Source: Chloroflexota bacterium
GTDB lineage: Bacteria; Chloroflexota; Limnocylindria; Limnocylindrales; CSP1-4
DNA length: 13,739 nt
Assembly (NCBI GenBank): GCA_005880805.1
Contig: VBFZ01000034.1
Location: forward strand, 1 to 13,739
Direction: 5' to 3'
The notes beneath the pieces are model-generated. The model was given only the letters and a program-made list of their open reading frames with translations. It made no database searches and was not told where the DNA came from. Each line of letters opens with the position of its first letter. The first letter of the stretch is position 1. The translations under genes and the position numbers were made by a program. Positions 1 through 6,263 of the stretch are shown here, piece by piece.

Positions 1-385
1 ACTGGATCCAGTCCTTCACGCTGTCCGCGATGATGGCCTCGCTCGTTGGCCGAATCGCCAGCCAGTCCTCGAGATCCTTGCCGCCGGCGCGGGTCACCCA
101 GGCGACCTGGGGGTCGAATCCCTCGACGTGCTCGGCCTCCTTCTCCAGGAGGGAGCGTGGGACGAACAAGGGGAAATAGACGTTGCTGTGGCCGGTCGCC
201 TTGATGTGGCGGTCGAGCTCATCGCGCATCGACTCCCAGATGGCGTAGCCGTAGGGCCGGATGATCATGCAGCCACGAACGGGCGAGTAGTCGGCGAGCT
301 CCGCCTTCAGGACCACGTCGTTGTACCAGGCGGGAAAGTCCGCCGACTGGCGCGTGATGCTCGTGACGAAGCCGTCCCTGGGCAC
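1..385 (-). CDS. proS: Prolyl-tRNA synthetase (archaeal/eukaryote-like type), N-terminal part, cut by window edge
   Basis: Class II aminoacyl-tRNA synthetase that charges tRNA-Pro with proline in the cytoplasm. Only the first 128 codons are in the window. The translation opens with a GTG codon and reads PRDGFVTSITRQSADFPAWY. It then shows VVLKAELADYSPVRGCMIIR (the K-x-E-L-A-D-Y-S-P-V-R-G segment of type 3 ProRS), a motif 1 region PYGYAIWESMRDELD followed by the segment ending VYFPLFVP, and AIRPTSEAII leading toward motif 2. The short N-terminus without the bacterial-type editing-domain layout points to the archaeal/eukaryote-like form found in some bacteria. The start is fixed by AGGAGG at 390-395 on the minus strand, four bases before GTG at 383-385. 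The gene lies downstream of the HtrA-like gene on the same strand but is separated by 472 bp and a hairpin, so it is probably transcribed alone. Identity is very secure; the start is secure. Confidence 0.95.
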   Translation of the reverse strand, partial: MPRDGFVTSITRQSADFPAWYNDVVLKAELADYSPVRGCMIIRPYGYAIWESMRDELDRHIKATGHSNVYFPLFVPRSLLEKEAEHVEGFDPQVAWVTRAGGKDLEDWLAIRPTSEAIIADSVKDWIQ

Positions 386-388
386 GGG

Positions 389-396
389 TCCTCCTG
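389..396 (-). promoter_or_regulatory. Shine-Dalgarno site of proS
   Basis: On the minus strand the sequence reads CAGGAGGA immediately before ACCC and the GTG codon. The perfect AGGAGG with a four-base spacer decides the GTG start of proS, because no ATG lies nearby in frame. Confidence 0.8.
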
Positions 397-738
397 TCGA
401 CCGCTGGGTGGGGAGCGTGATGGTAGCGCGGGAGCGTGGTGGTCGCCCGCGGCGGTCGCCGATCAGGAGACCGAGATTTGGGGCAGCCCACCGCATGCCT
501 GGTGCGTCGGGCGACCCAGACGACCGTAGCCGGACCGCGAGCCGGTCTGCTCGGTCCTCGGATGACCCATTCGACCGACCCGAGGCGGCGATTCCGGTCG
601 CGCGTGTCGCGCGAGGACCCATCGGATCGCCGGGAGCTGGCGAATCGAAGGGCTCCCGGTCGTTTGGGTCATCTCGTGACCCGTGAACGGGGCTGGCGTT
701 GCGTCCCGGCCGATGCCGTGCTCCTGGGGCGGGGGACG

Positions 739-822
739 CTCCGGTCCGAGGCGGCGGGACTCTGGTCCCACGCGGCGGGACCCTGGTCCCACGCGGCGGC
801 GGCTCTGGTCCGAGGCGGCGGG
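739..822. repeat. Four-copy imperfect 21-bp tandem repeat
   Basis: Units begin at about 739, 760, 781 and 803. The shared core is CTGGTCC-A-GCGGCGGG; copies 1 and 4 have GTCCGAGGCGG and copies 2 and 3 have GTCCCACGCGG. Unit boundaries create short dyads, such as GGGACC-CT-GGTCCC at 777-790 and GGGAC-TCTG-GTCCC at 756-769. So the repeat can fold on either strand. It lies between the end of the htrA-like gene and proS. Confidence 0.7.
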
Positions 823-847
823 CGCCGAGGAGGAGGTTCGGCGCCCG
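819..847 (-). terminator. Strong hairpin 3' of the htrA-like gene (terminator-like, no U-tract)
   Basis: The arms CGGGCGCCGA (819-828) and TCGGCGCCCG (838-847) form a perfect 10-bp stem with a 9-base loop. It begins about 10 bases past the stop codon of the htrA-like gene on the minus strand. No run of U follows, so it is either a non-canonical terminator or an mRNA 3'-end stabiliser. Confidence 0.6.
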
Positions 848-857
848 CGGCCGGATG

Positions 858-1802
858 TCAGACGGTGCGTGCCTTGGCGATGATGGCCTGCGCGTCGTCG
901 ATCGGGATCGCGAAGCCGATGCCCTGGGCGCTCGTGGCGGCCGCGCTGTTGATGCCGATCACCCGACCCGCGGCATCGAGGAGCGGGCCGCCGCTGTTGC
1001 CCTCGTTGATCGCCGCATCCGTCTGGAGCAGGTTGCTCACGGTGCGCTGCTGACGGGTCAGGGGATCGGTCACCGTGATCTCACGTCCCGTGCCGGACAG
1101 GATCCCGCTCGTGACCGAGTCAGTGAACGTGCCCAGCGGACTCCCGATCGCCACGACCAGCTGGCCGACCTGCAGGTTCGAGGACGAGCCGATCTGCACG
1201 GTGGGCAGGTTGCTCGCCTCGACCTTCACGACCGCCAGGTCCTTGTCCGGGTCGCTGGCGACGACCCTGGCCGCCAGGTCGCGCCCGTCCTCGAGGGTGA
1301 CGGTCAACGTGCCGTTGCCTTCGACCACGTGCCAGTTCGTGAGGATGTACCCGTTCGCGTCGAAGATGAAGCCGGAGCCCACGCCCGTGGCCGGGACCGA
1401 GAACGGTCCGAAGCGGCTGTTGACCGACGACGACGTGATGGTGACAACGGCGGGGCTGGCCTTGGCCGCCACATCCACGACGGCGTTGCCGGAGTCGACG
1501 TGCACGACGCTCGTCGTATTGGCCGATGGTGAGGGGTTCGCGGCGCCGGTCTCGCCCGGGTGGAGCAGCGCGGTCGTGCCCACGGAGGCGATCGTTGCGG
1601 AGAGGAGCGAGACGGCCACCACGGGCAGGAGCGGGCCTGAAAGACGCCGTCGTCGCCGCGGGGCCTCCGGCGGGACGGGCTCGGGAGGGCTCTCAGACCT
1701 CGGCGCGGAGCTGAGGTTGTGCGGCGGGTAGGTGGCCGACTCAGGACCCGATTGGGGGTCCGGGCCGAGGCCACGATCGGGGAACGGGTTCTGCGTATCC
1801 AT
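858..1802 (-). CDS. Membrane-anchored HtrA/DegP-type trypsin-like serine protease lacking a PDZ domain
   Basis: Predicted envelope protein-quality-control protease of 314 residues. It has a Pro/Ser-rich cytoplasmic head (1-47), a basic stretch PRRRRRLSG (48-56) and one transmembrane segment (about 57-80). A Ser/Thr-rich linker and an extracytoplasmic S1C protease domain (about 104-314) follow. Catalytic residues are visible: His158 in TNWHVVEG, Asp188 in DPDKDLAVVKV and Ser270 in NEGNSGGPLLD. This layout matches Gram-positive-type HtrA proteins, but the chain stops at IIAKARTV, where family members continue into a PDZ domain. The protein is therefore the protease module only. The ATG at 1800-1802 has no good Shine-Dalgarno sequence. 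The gene is divergent from the MacA-like gene, with a shared 182-bp control region carrying phased TGAGA sites. Known HtrA genes are often controlled by OmpR-family two-component systems, and one lies in the neighbouring operon. The family is certain; the regulation is inferred. Confidence 0.93.
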   Translation of the reverse strand: MDTQNPFPDRGLGPDPQSGPESATYPPHNLSSAPRSESPPEPVPPEAPRRRRRLSGPLLPVVAVSLLSATIASVGTTALLHPGETGAANPSPSANTTSVVHVDSGNAVVDVAAKASPAVVTITSSSVNSRFGPFSVPATGVGSGFIFDANGYILTNWHVVEGNGTLTVTLEDGRDLAARVVASDPDKDLAVVKVEASNLPTVQIGSSSNLQVGQLVVAIGSPLGTFTDSVTSGILSGTGREITVTDPLTRQQRTVSNLLQTDAAINEGNSGGPLLDAAGRVIGINSAAATSAQGIGFAIPIDDAQAIIAKARTV

Positions 1803-1824
1803 GCCACTGGTCTATGCCCGCCGG

Positions 1825-1877
1825 ATGAGAACGTCATGAGACTCCGGGCGGGTCGGGGTCTCAGGACTTTCTCAGGA
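1825..1877. promoter_or_regulatory. Candidate response-regulator operator: four phased TGAGA/TCTCA half-sites
   Basis: TGAGA occurs at 1826-1830 and 1837-1841, and its reverse complement TCTCA at 1859-1863 and 1870-1874. The spacings are 11, 22 and 11 bp, and all four are symmetric about 1850. The left pair extends to ATGAGA-N5-ATGAGA and the right pair to TCTCAGGA-N3-TCTCAGGA. Direct repeats about one helical turn apart are the usual OmpR/PhoB-family site. An 8-N3-8 direct repeat is also, as I recall, the form of the mycobacterial MprA box, which controls an HtrA-family gene. The site sits between the divergent htrA-like and macA-like genes. The pattern is seen directly; the binding protein is inferred. 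Confidence 0.55.
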
Positions 1878-1888
1878 GAGAGGGGCAG

Positions 1889-1924
1889 GATCGCCAGCGA
1901 TCCGGACCGATCGGTCGGTCGACC
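1889..1924. promoter_or_regulatory. Cluster of palindromes upstream of the macA-like gene
   Basis: GATCGC-CA-GCGATC (1889-1902) is followed by the perfect 12-bp palindrome GACCGATCGGTC (1905-1916) and by GGTCGACC (1917-1924). They lie 61-96 bp before the macA-like start, where a promoter or its operator is expected. They could bind a dimeric repressor or fold in the leader RNA; neither can be decided here. Confidence 0.4.
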
Positions 1925-1984
1925 AGAGCCTCCGACGGCGGCCCCCTCTCACGATCACCACGACTTCGTTGACGGAGGAAACCG

Positions 1985-3535
1985 ATGCGTTGGAGGACGC
2001 TCCTCGCGGCCATCATGATCGTCGTGGGCGTGGCGGCGGTGGGCCTCGTCGTGCTCGGCCCCGTCGGCGGCGCCACTCCCGCGAGCCAGTACCTCACGAC
2101 GGCCGCGCAGCGTACGGACGTCGTCCAGTCTGCAGTCGCCACCGGCTCGATCGCCGCGCAATCCACCTACGGCCTCGGGTTCGGGCGTGATCCATCCATG
2201 ACGAGCGGGAGCAGCTCCTCGAGCTCCAGCAGCAGCTCTTCGAGCTCCAGCAGCAGCTCTTCGAGCAACTCATCCTCGAGCAACAGCTCAACGGGCGACT
2301 GGCTCGTCACTTCCGTCAGCGTCCAGCCAGGGCAGCAGGTCACCAGGGGCCAGCTCCTGGCGACCGCCGATGACAGCAAGGCGCGCCTCCAGCTGACCGT
2401 CGCGCAGGCCAACCTCGCGGCCGCACTGGCGAGGCTGGCGGGCGACCAGGCGGGAACCTCGGCTGATGACGTCGCCGCGCTCAAGACGCTGAACGAGGCC
2501 AAGGCCCAGCTCAAGGCGGCACGACACAACCGCGTCCTGACCGTCCGGGCGAACGAGGCCGCGATCAGCAAGGCCGCAGCCGAACTGTCGAAGGCCCAGA
2601 AGCAGCTGGCCTCCGACCGGGCGGCCAGGAAGGACGACCAGACGATCGCGGTGGACGAGGCCACCGTTTCGGCCGCCCAGCAGGCTCTGGATACCGCGCA
2701 GCTGGACGCCACGGCAGCGAGCAACCAGTCGGCCTCGTCAGTGACCTCCGCGCAGCTCGCCGTCGACGACGCGAGCGACCTGTACGACACCAGGACCGAG
2801 AGCGCGCCCTCTGCACAGATCGCCGGGGACCGTGCCGCGGTTGCCAACGCATCCAACGCCGCCGCGACCGCAGCGACCACGCTCGCCGGCACCCGAATCG
2901 CGGCTCCGGCCGACGGAGTGGTGGCGGCCGTGAACATCTCCACCGGGACGAACGCTCCAGGGGGCGACGCCATCCAGCTCCAGGCCGGTGGCATGCAGGC
3001 CAGCGCCCAGTTCTCCGAGACCGACCTGCCGAACCTCGCGCTTGACCAGCCGGCGACCGTCCGCGTGAGTGCCCTCGGGCTGAACCTGACCGGCAAGGTA
3101 ACGGAGATCCAGCCCGTCGCCAGCACCTCCGGCAGCTCCAGCGTCGTGACCTATTACGTGCTGGTCTCTCTCACGAACGCATCCAACCAGGTCAGGTCGG
3201 GCATGTCGGCCAGCGTCTCGGTCGCGACTGCGAGCGCGACGAACGTCATCGCCGTGCCGGCGATCGCGCTCAGCGGAGGCAACGGCAACTACACCGTTCG
3301 CGTCATGACGGCCAGCGGTCAGGTCGAGGTCAGGCCGGTCGAAGTCGGTCTCGTGACCAGCTCGCTGGCGGAGATCAAGAGTGGCCTCAACGAGGGCGAA
3401 CAGGTCGTGACGGGCACCACGACCCCGCGTCAGAACACGAACACGGGCGGCGGCGGTGGTGGGTTCGGGGCCTTCCCGGGTGGCGGTGGAGGCGGCCGAA
3501 ACGCCCAGCCCGGCGGCAGCGTAAGGCTCCCATAA
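1985..3535 (+). CDS. MacA/HlyD-like membrane fusion (periplasmic adaptor) protein with serine tract
   Basis: A 516-residue adaptor that should link a MacB-type ABC exporter to the outside. It has an N-terminal membrane anchor (residues about 7-27). The first half of the biotinyl-lipoyl-like fold follows (TDVVQSAVATGSIAAQ, about 44-59, then YGLGFG). A low-complexity segment of 19 serines, then Asn/Ser, covers about 71-103. The second half of the fold is VTSVSVQPGQQVTRGQLLATADD. An Ala-rich coiled-coil hairpin (about 131-300) leads back into the fold at TRIAAPADGVVAAVNI. The beta-barrel domain (about 335-415), the membrane-proximal domain (about 420-480) and a Gly-rich tail end the chain. GGAGG at 1974-1978 precedes the ATG at a normal distance. 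It is the first gene of a run with macB-type genes 13 bp downstream. The serine tract inside the lipoyl fold is unusual. The exported substrate is unknown. Confidence 0.9.
   Translation: MRWRTLLAAIMIVVGVAAVGLVVLGPVGGATPASQYLTTAAQRTDVVQSAVATGSIAAQSTYGLGFGRDPSMTSGSSSSSSSSSSSSSSSSSSSNSSSSNSSTGDWLVTSVSVQPGQQVTRGQLLATADDSKARLQLTVAQANLAAALARLAGDQAGTSADDVAALKTLNEAKAQLKAARHNRVLTVRANEAAISKAAAELSKAQKQLASDRAARKDDQTIAVDEATVSAAQQALDTAQLDATAASNQSASSVTSAQLAVDDASDLYDTRTESAPSAQIAGDRAAVANASNAAATAATTLAGTRIAAPADGVVAAVNISTGTNAPGGDAIQLQAGGMQASAQFSETDLPNLALDQPATVRVSALGLNLTGKVTEIQPVASTSGSSSVVTYYVLVSLTNASNQVRSGMSASVSVATASATNVIAVPAIALSGGNGNYTVRVMTASGQVEVRPVEVGLVTSSLAEIKSGLNEGEQVVTGTTTPRQNTNTGGGGGGFGAFPGGGGGGRNAQPGGSVRLP
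2204..2290 (+). repeat. 21-bp microsatellite-like repeat encoding a polyserine tract
   Basis: A 21-bp unit, AGCAGCAGCTCTTCGAGCTC plus C, is complete at 2228-2248. It recurs with two changes at 2249-2269 and in shortened form before (2210-2227). It encodes 19 consecutive serines, then Asn-Ser4-Asn-Ser2. Serine is spelled with AGC, TCC, TCG, TCT and TCA, so selection for serine as well as repeat slippage has kept the tract. Confidence 0.8.
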
Positions 3536-3548
3536 GCGAGCCGATCCG

Positions 3549-4238
3549 ATGAGTGAGCCGATCGTCGCCCTCGATGGCGTGTGGCGGGTCTACGACATGG
3601 GCCGCCTCCAGGTGGTTGCCCTGCGCGACATCGATCTCCGGGTGGCGCCGGGCGAGTTCGTCGCCGTCGTCGGCCCATCGGGCTCAGGCAAGTCCACGCT
3701 GATGCACATCGTCGGCTGCCTCGACCGGCCGACGAGCGGCGAGTACCGTCTCGCGAGCACGCCGGTGGGGACCCTCGACGACGACGGCCTCGCCCGGTTC
3801 CGCAGCCGGACGATCGGCTTCGTCTTCCAGAGCTACAACCTGCTAGCCCGGACCACGGCCCTCGACAACGTCGCCGCACCCCTGCTCTACCAGGGCGTTT
3901 CGCGACGCGAGCGATTGGCGCGGGCGCGGGCCTCCCTCGAACGGCTCGGGCTCGGCGACCGGCTCGACCATACGCCCGCCGAGCTGTCGGGCGGCCAGCA
4001 GCAGCGGGTCGCGATCGCCCGCGCACTGGTGACGGACCCGGCGCTGATCCTCGCCGACGAGCCGACCGGCAACCTTGCCAGCGACCAGGGCGCGGAGGTG
4101 CTCGCACTCTTCAAGGAGCTGCACCAGGCGGGCCGGACGATCGTTCTGATCACCCACGACCACGACGTCGCCGCGGCCGCAGATCGCCAGGTGCACCTGC
4201 GCGATGGCGGGATCGTGGACAGGCCGCTCGCGGCGTGA
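3549..4238 (+). CDS. MacB/LolD-type ABC transporter ATP-binding protein
   Basis: Cytoplasmic ATPase of 229 residues that would power the MacA/MacB-type exporter or mechanotransmission pump. It contains Walker A GPSGSGKST (42-50), a Q-loop in FVFQSYNLL (Gln94), the signature LSGGQQQRVAIARAL (146-160), Walker B LILADEP (166-172) and the H-loop His203 in LITHDHD. The sequence SYNLLARTTALDNV is typical of the MacB/LolD/FtsE branch. The D-loop normally reads GNLDS in this branch but here reads GNLAS, with alanine at 177. Length is normal for a stand-alone ATPase, so it is the split form and not fused to the permease as in Escherichia coli MacB. The start ATG lies 13 bp after the adaptor stop, with only a weak Shine-Dalgarno sequence, suggesting translational coupling. 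The permease follows after 28 bp. Confidence 0.95.
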   Translation: MSEPIVALDGVWRVYDMGRLQVVALRDIDLRVAPGEFVAVVGPSGSGKSTLMHIVGCLDRPTSGEYRLASTPVGTLDDDGLARFRSRTIGFVFQSYNLLARTTALDNVAAPLLYQGVSRRERLARARASLERLGLGDRLDHTPAELSGGQQQRVAIARALVTDPALILADEPTGNLASDQGAEVLALFKELHQAGRTIVLITHDHDVAAAADRQVHLRDGGIVDRPLAA

Positions 4239-4266
4239 GCCCCAGGGGTCAGCGAGGGCAGCTGCC

Positions 4267-5478
4267 ATGAGCGTCGTCGAGCTCGTCCGCCTGGCGCTGT
4301 CACGCATCGGGTCGAGCCGGCTGCGTGCCGCGCTGACCATGCTCGGCGTGATCATCGGGGTGGCGTCGGTGGTGGCCCTCGTGGCCGTCGGTCAGGGTGC
4401 GACCAGTGGGATTACCGCACGCCTGGAGGGTCTCGGGACGAACCTGCTGACGGTGACCCCCGGGAGTTCGACCGAGGGCTTTACGCGTCGCGCGGCGGGA
4501 TCAGCCACGACGCTGACGGTCGATGACGCCAAGGCGATCTCGGCGCTGGACGGCATCGCCGCCGTTGAGCCCGAGATCTCCACCCAGCAGCTCGTCCAGG
4601 CAGGCACCCTCAACACGACGACGAACATCGTCGGGACGACGGCCGACTTCATGCCGGTCCGCGCCTACACGATCTGGCAGGGCTCGTTCCTGACCGACGC
4701 GAGCGTCAACGCCGGCCTTCGGGTCGCCGTGCTGGGCTCGACCACCGCCGACGACCTTGGCCTCGACGCGTCCTCGATTGGCAGCCAGATCTCGATCGGC
4801 GGGCTGCCCTTCCAGGTCGCCGGCATCCTGCAGGCAAAAGGCTCTGCCGGGCCGTTCAGCCAGGACGACCAGGTGCTCATCCCATTGGCGACGGCGCAGC
4901 ACTACTTCGTGCAGGGCGAGAGCGTTCGCTCGATCGGGGTCAGCGTCGCCGACGCCGATCAGATGGACCTTGCCAAAGCCGAGATCCAGAGCGCCCTCGA
5001 GCAGCGCCACGGGATCGCCGCGGACGGCACCGACGACTTCACGATCCAGGACCAGGCGCAGCTCCTGAGCACCGTGTCCGCGGTCACCACGACGCTCACG
5101 ATCCTGCTGGCAGGGATTGCCTCGATCTCGCTCGTCGTCGGCGGGATCGGGATCATGAACATCATGCTCGTGTCGGTCCGCGAGCGAACGCGCGAGATCG
5201 GGATCCGCAAGGCGATCGGCGCGCGAGGACGGGATGTCATGGCCCAGTTCCTGATCGAGGCGCTGACGCTGTCGCTGCTCGGCGGGCTGGTCGGGATCGT
5301 CGTCGGGGTCGCCGTTTCCGCCCTGATCGGCGCGCTCGCCGGCTGGGGTTTCGTGTTCAACCCGATCACCCCGTTCGTTGCCATCGTCTTCAGCCTCGCC
5401 GTCGGCGTCATCTTCGGCGTCTGGCCGGCACGCCAGGCAGCTCGCCTGGACCCAATCGTCGCTCTTCGATACGAATAG
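4267..5478 (+). CDS. MacB-type ABC transporter permease
   Basis: Membrane partner of the preceding ATPase, 403 residues. Transmembrane segment 1 (about 22-43, MLGVIIGVASVVALVAVGQG) is followed by a large extracytoplasmic MacB-PCD-like domain (about 45-270). Three C-terminal transmembrane segments follow (about 275-302, 328-356 and 368-388). The intracellular loop SVRERTREIGIRKAIGARGRDVMAQFLIEA is the classic FtsX/MacB coupling region, and the end WPARQAARLDPIVALRYE is the family's usual C-terminus. I chose the ATG at 4267 because GAGGG lies before it and because family members begin close to this point. An upstream in-frame ATG at 4204 would overlap the ATPase gene and add 21 unrelated residues. 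The next gene's Shine-Dalgarno sequence overlaps this gene's stop codon. Confidence 0.95.
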   Translation: MSVVELVRLALSRIGSSRLRAALTMLGVIIGVASVVALVAVGQGATSGITARLEGLGTNLLTVTPGSSTEGFTRRAAGSATTLTVDDAKAISALDGIAAVEPEISTQQLVQAGTLNTTTNIVGTTADFMPVRAYTIWQGSFLTDASVNAGLRVAVLGSTTADDLGLDASSIGSQISIGGLPFQVAGILQAKGSAGPFSQDDQVLIPLATAQHYFVQGESVRSIGVSVADADQMDLAKAEIQSALEQRHGIAADGTDDFTIQDQAQLLSTVSAVTTTLTILLAGIASISLVVGGIGIMNIMLVSVRERTREIGIRKAIGARGRDVMAQFLIEALTLSLLGGLVGIVVGVAVSALIGALAGWGFVFNPITPFVAIVFSLAVGVIFGVWPARQAARLDPIVALRYE

Positions 5479-5494
5479 GAGTCAGCGCGTCTTG
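5477..5494 (+). promoter_or_regulatory. Shine-Dalgarno and TTG start of the DUF5666-like gene
   Basis: AGGAG (5477-5481) overlaps the TAG stop of the permease gene and stands 10 bases before TTG at 5492-5494. The frame opened by this TTG reads LEQLPSSNPLEEPASDYRPG with nearly all G/C third positions, which supports it as the true start of the next gene. Confidence 0.5.
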
Positions 5495-5719
5495 GAGCAA
5501 CTTCCATCGTCCAACCCCCTCGAGGAGCCGGCTTCCGACTACCGGCCGGGCTCGGGCTTTTCCTCGGGCTCGAATCCCCCGCCGGGCTCTGCCTTTCCCT
5601 CGGGCTCGAATCCCCGCCCGGCCCCGCTCCGCCAGCCCGTCCGCGCGGGCGCCTGGCGTCCATCTTCAGCGGCTCGGCCATTCTCGCGCTCGCGGCGCTG
5701 GTCGCCGTCGGCGGCGTGA
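5492..5719 (+). pseudogene. N-terminal (cytoplasmic) part of the DUF5666-like protein, in a different frame from the rest
   Basis: From TTG 5492 the frame encodes a Pro/Ser/Gly-rich head with two 12-residue repeats (PGSGFSSGSNPP and PGSAFPSGSNPR). Third codon positions are nearly all G or C up to about the TGG codon at 5654-5656. After that point this frame loses the pattern and ends at TGA 5717-5719. The other forward frame (codons starting 5641, 5644 and so on) picks up the G/C pattern and encodes a transmembrane helix. A one-base deletion within about 5640-5656 explains both halves as one gene. It may be a real mutation, a sequencing error in a GC-rich run, or less likely a -1 frameshift. 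Confidence 0.55.
5545..5616 (+). repeat. Two-copy 36-bp tandem repeat
   Basis: Copies at 5545-5580 and 5581-5616 differ at only a few bases and share TCGGGCTCGAATCCCC. In the frame starting at TTG 5492 each copy supplies 12 residues of the Pro/Gly/Ser-rich head. The length is a multiple of three, as expected for a repeat inside a coding region. Confidence 0.75.
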
Positions 5720-6168
5720 CGTTCGCAATCGGCCGGCTCACCGCGCCTACCGCAGCCGCTGCCACGAACCGCACGGGTGGCAACGGCTTCAACTTCGGCA
5801 ACGGCCCGCGGGCGAGCGGGGCACCCGGCGCAGGCCGACAGGGCGGACCCGGTGGCTTCTTCGGCGGTGGCGGTGCGGGGCTCACCATCCGCGGAACCGT
5901 GACCAGCATCACAGCCGACACGCTGACACTGACGCTGACGTCCGGGGCTACTGTCGAGATCCCGCTCCAGTCATCCACGACGTACCACGCTCAGACCGCA
6001 GGCACGAAGAGCGACGTCCAGAGCGGCAAGGAAGTCCTCGTCCAGCTCGATGTCGCGAACGGCGGTGGCGGAGGCGGAGGTGCCGGCGGCAGCGCCGGAG
6101 CCAGTCCCGGCACGAACGGCGCCGGCCGCATCGGACCCGCGCGAGACATCACGGTGGTCGCCCCCTGA
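5641..6168 (+). CDS. Membrane-anchored DUF5666-like protein, main part (first standard start codon GTG 5716)
   Basis: This frame is open from 5479 to the TGA ending at 6168, but no ATG, GTG or TTG occurs before GTG 5716. The frame supports coding from about 5641: RGRLASIFSGSAILALAALV and the following VAVGGVTFAIGRL form a basic flank and a transmembrane helix. A Gly/Asn-rich linker follows (FGNGPRASGAP and GGPGGFFGGGGAG), then a compact beta domain, IRGTVTSITADTLTLTLTSG and VEIPLQSSTTY, resembling DUF5666. A second poly-Gly stretch and an ending RIGPARDITVVAP complete it. Such small beta-domain proteins accompany MacAB and two-component genes in related bacteria, but their job is not known. 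The N-terminus seems to lie in another frame (5492 onward). If only GTG 5716 is used, the protein would lack most of its membrane anchor. Confidence 0.65.
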   Translation, partial: PRGRLASIFSGSAILALAALVAVGGVTFAIGRLTAPTAAAATNRTGGNGFNFGNGPRASGAPGAGRQGGPGGFFGGGGAGLTIRGTVTSITADTLTLTLTSGATVEIPLQSSTTYHAQTAGTKSDVQSGKEVLVQLDVANGGGGGGGAGGSAGASPGTNGAGRIGPARDITVVAP

Positions 6169-6263
6169 CTGAATCTCGCTACCTTGTAAGCACGCTCGGC
6201 CGAGATCCGCGTCTCGAAGCCCGCCCAGGGCGGCCCACCCGGCCCGGCACTCGGAGGCGATCG

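Larger units (their letters stand above)
396..857. other. Non-coding gap between the htrA-like gene and proS
   Basis: This 462-bp stretch has no reading frame with a recognisable protein, and the open frames in it are low-complexity Arg/Gly/Ser products typical of GC-rich shadows. It holds a four-copy 21-bp repeat (739-822) and a strong hairpin (819-847) at its distal end. The proS promoter is expected in the part near 396-480. A TACCAT hexamer on the minus strand at 420-425 is a possible -10 box, but I see no convincing -35 box. No T-box leader signature was found. Confidence 0.6.

Noticed and set aside
561..673. Distant inverted repeat GATGACCCA / TGGGTCATC in the gap before proS
   Set aside because: Nine-base arms about 95 bp apart are weak and could arise by chance in this composition; no partner feature supports a structure.
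739..822. Possible CRISPR array
   Set aside because: The 21-bp units are directly adjacent with no spacers, so this is a tandem repeat.
396..857. Possible T-box or other riboswitch leader for proS
   Set aside because: No T-box anticodon/antiterminator signature (AGGGTGGNACCGCG-like) was found on the minus strand.
2167..3126. Long minus-strand open frame of 319 codons opposite the macA-like gene
   Set aside because: It mirrors an Ala/Ser-rich, GC-rich coding region and shows no known domain; the plus-strand adaptor explains the stretch fully.
4204..4266. Earlier ATG for the MacB-type permease
   Set aside because: It lies inside the ATPase gene and adds 21 residues unlike the family; the ATG at 4267 has a ribosome site and fits the usual N-terminus.
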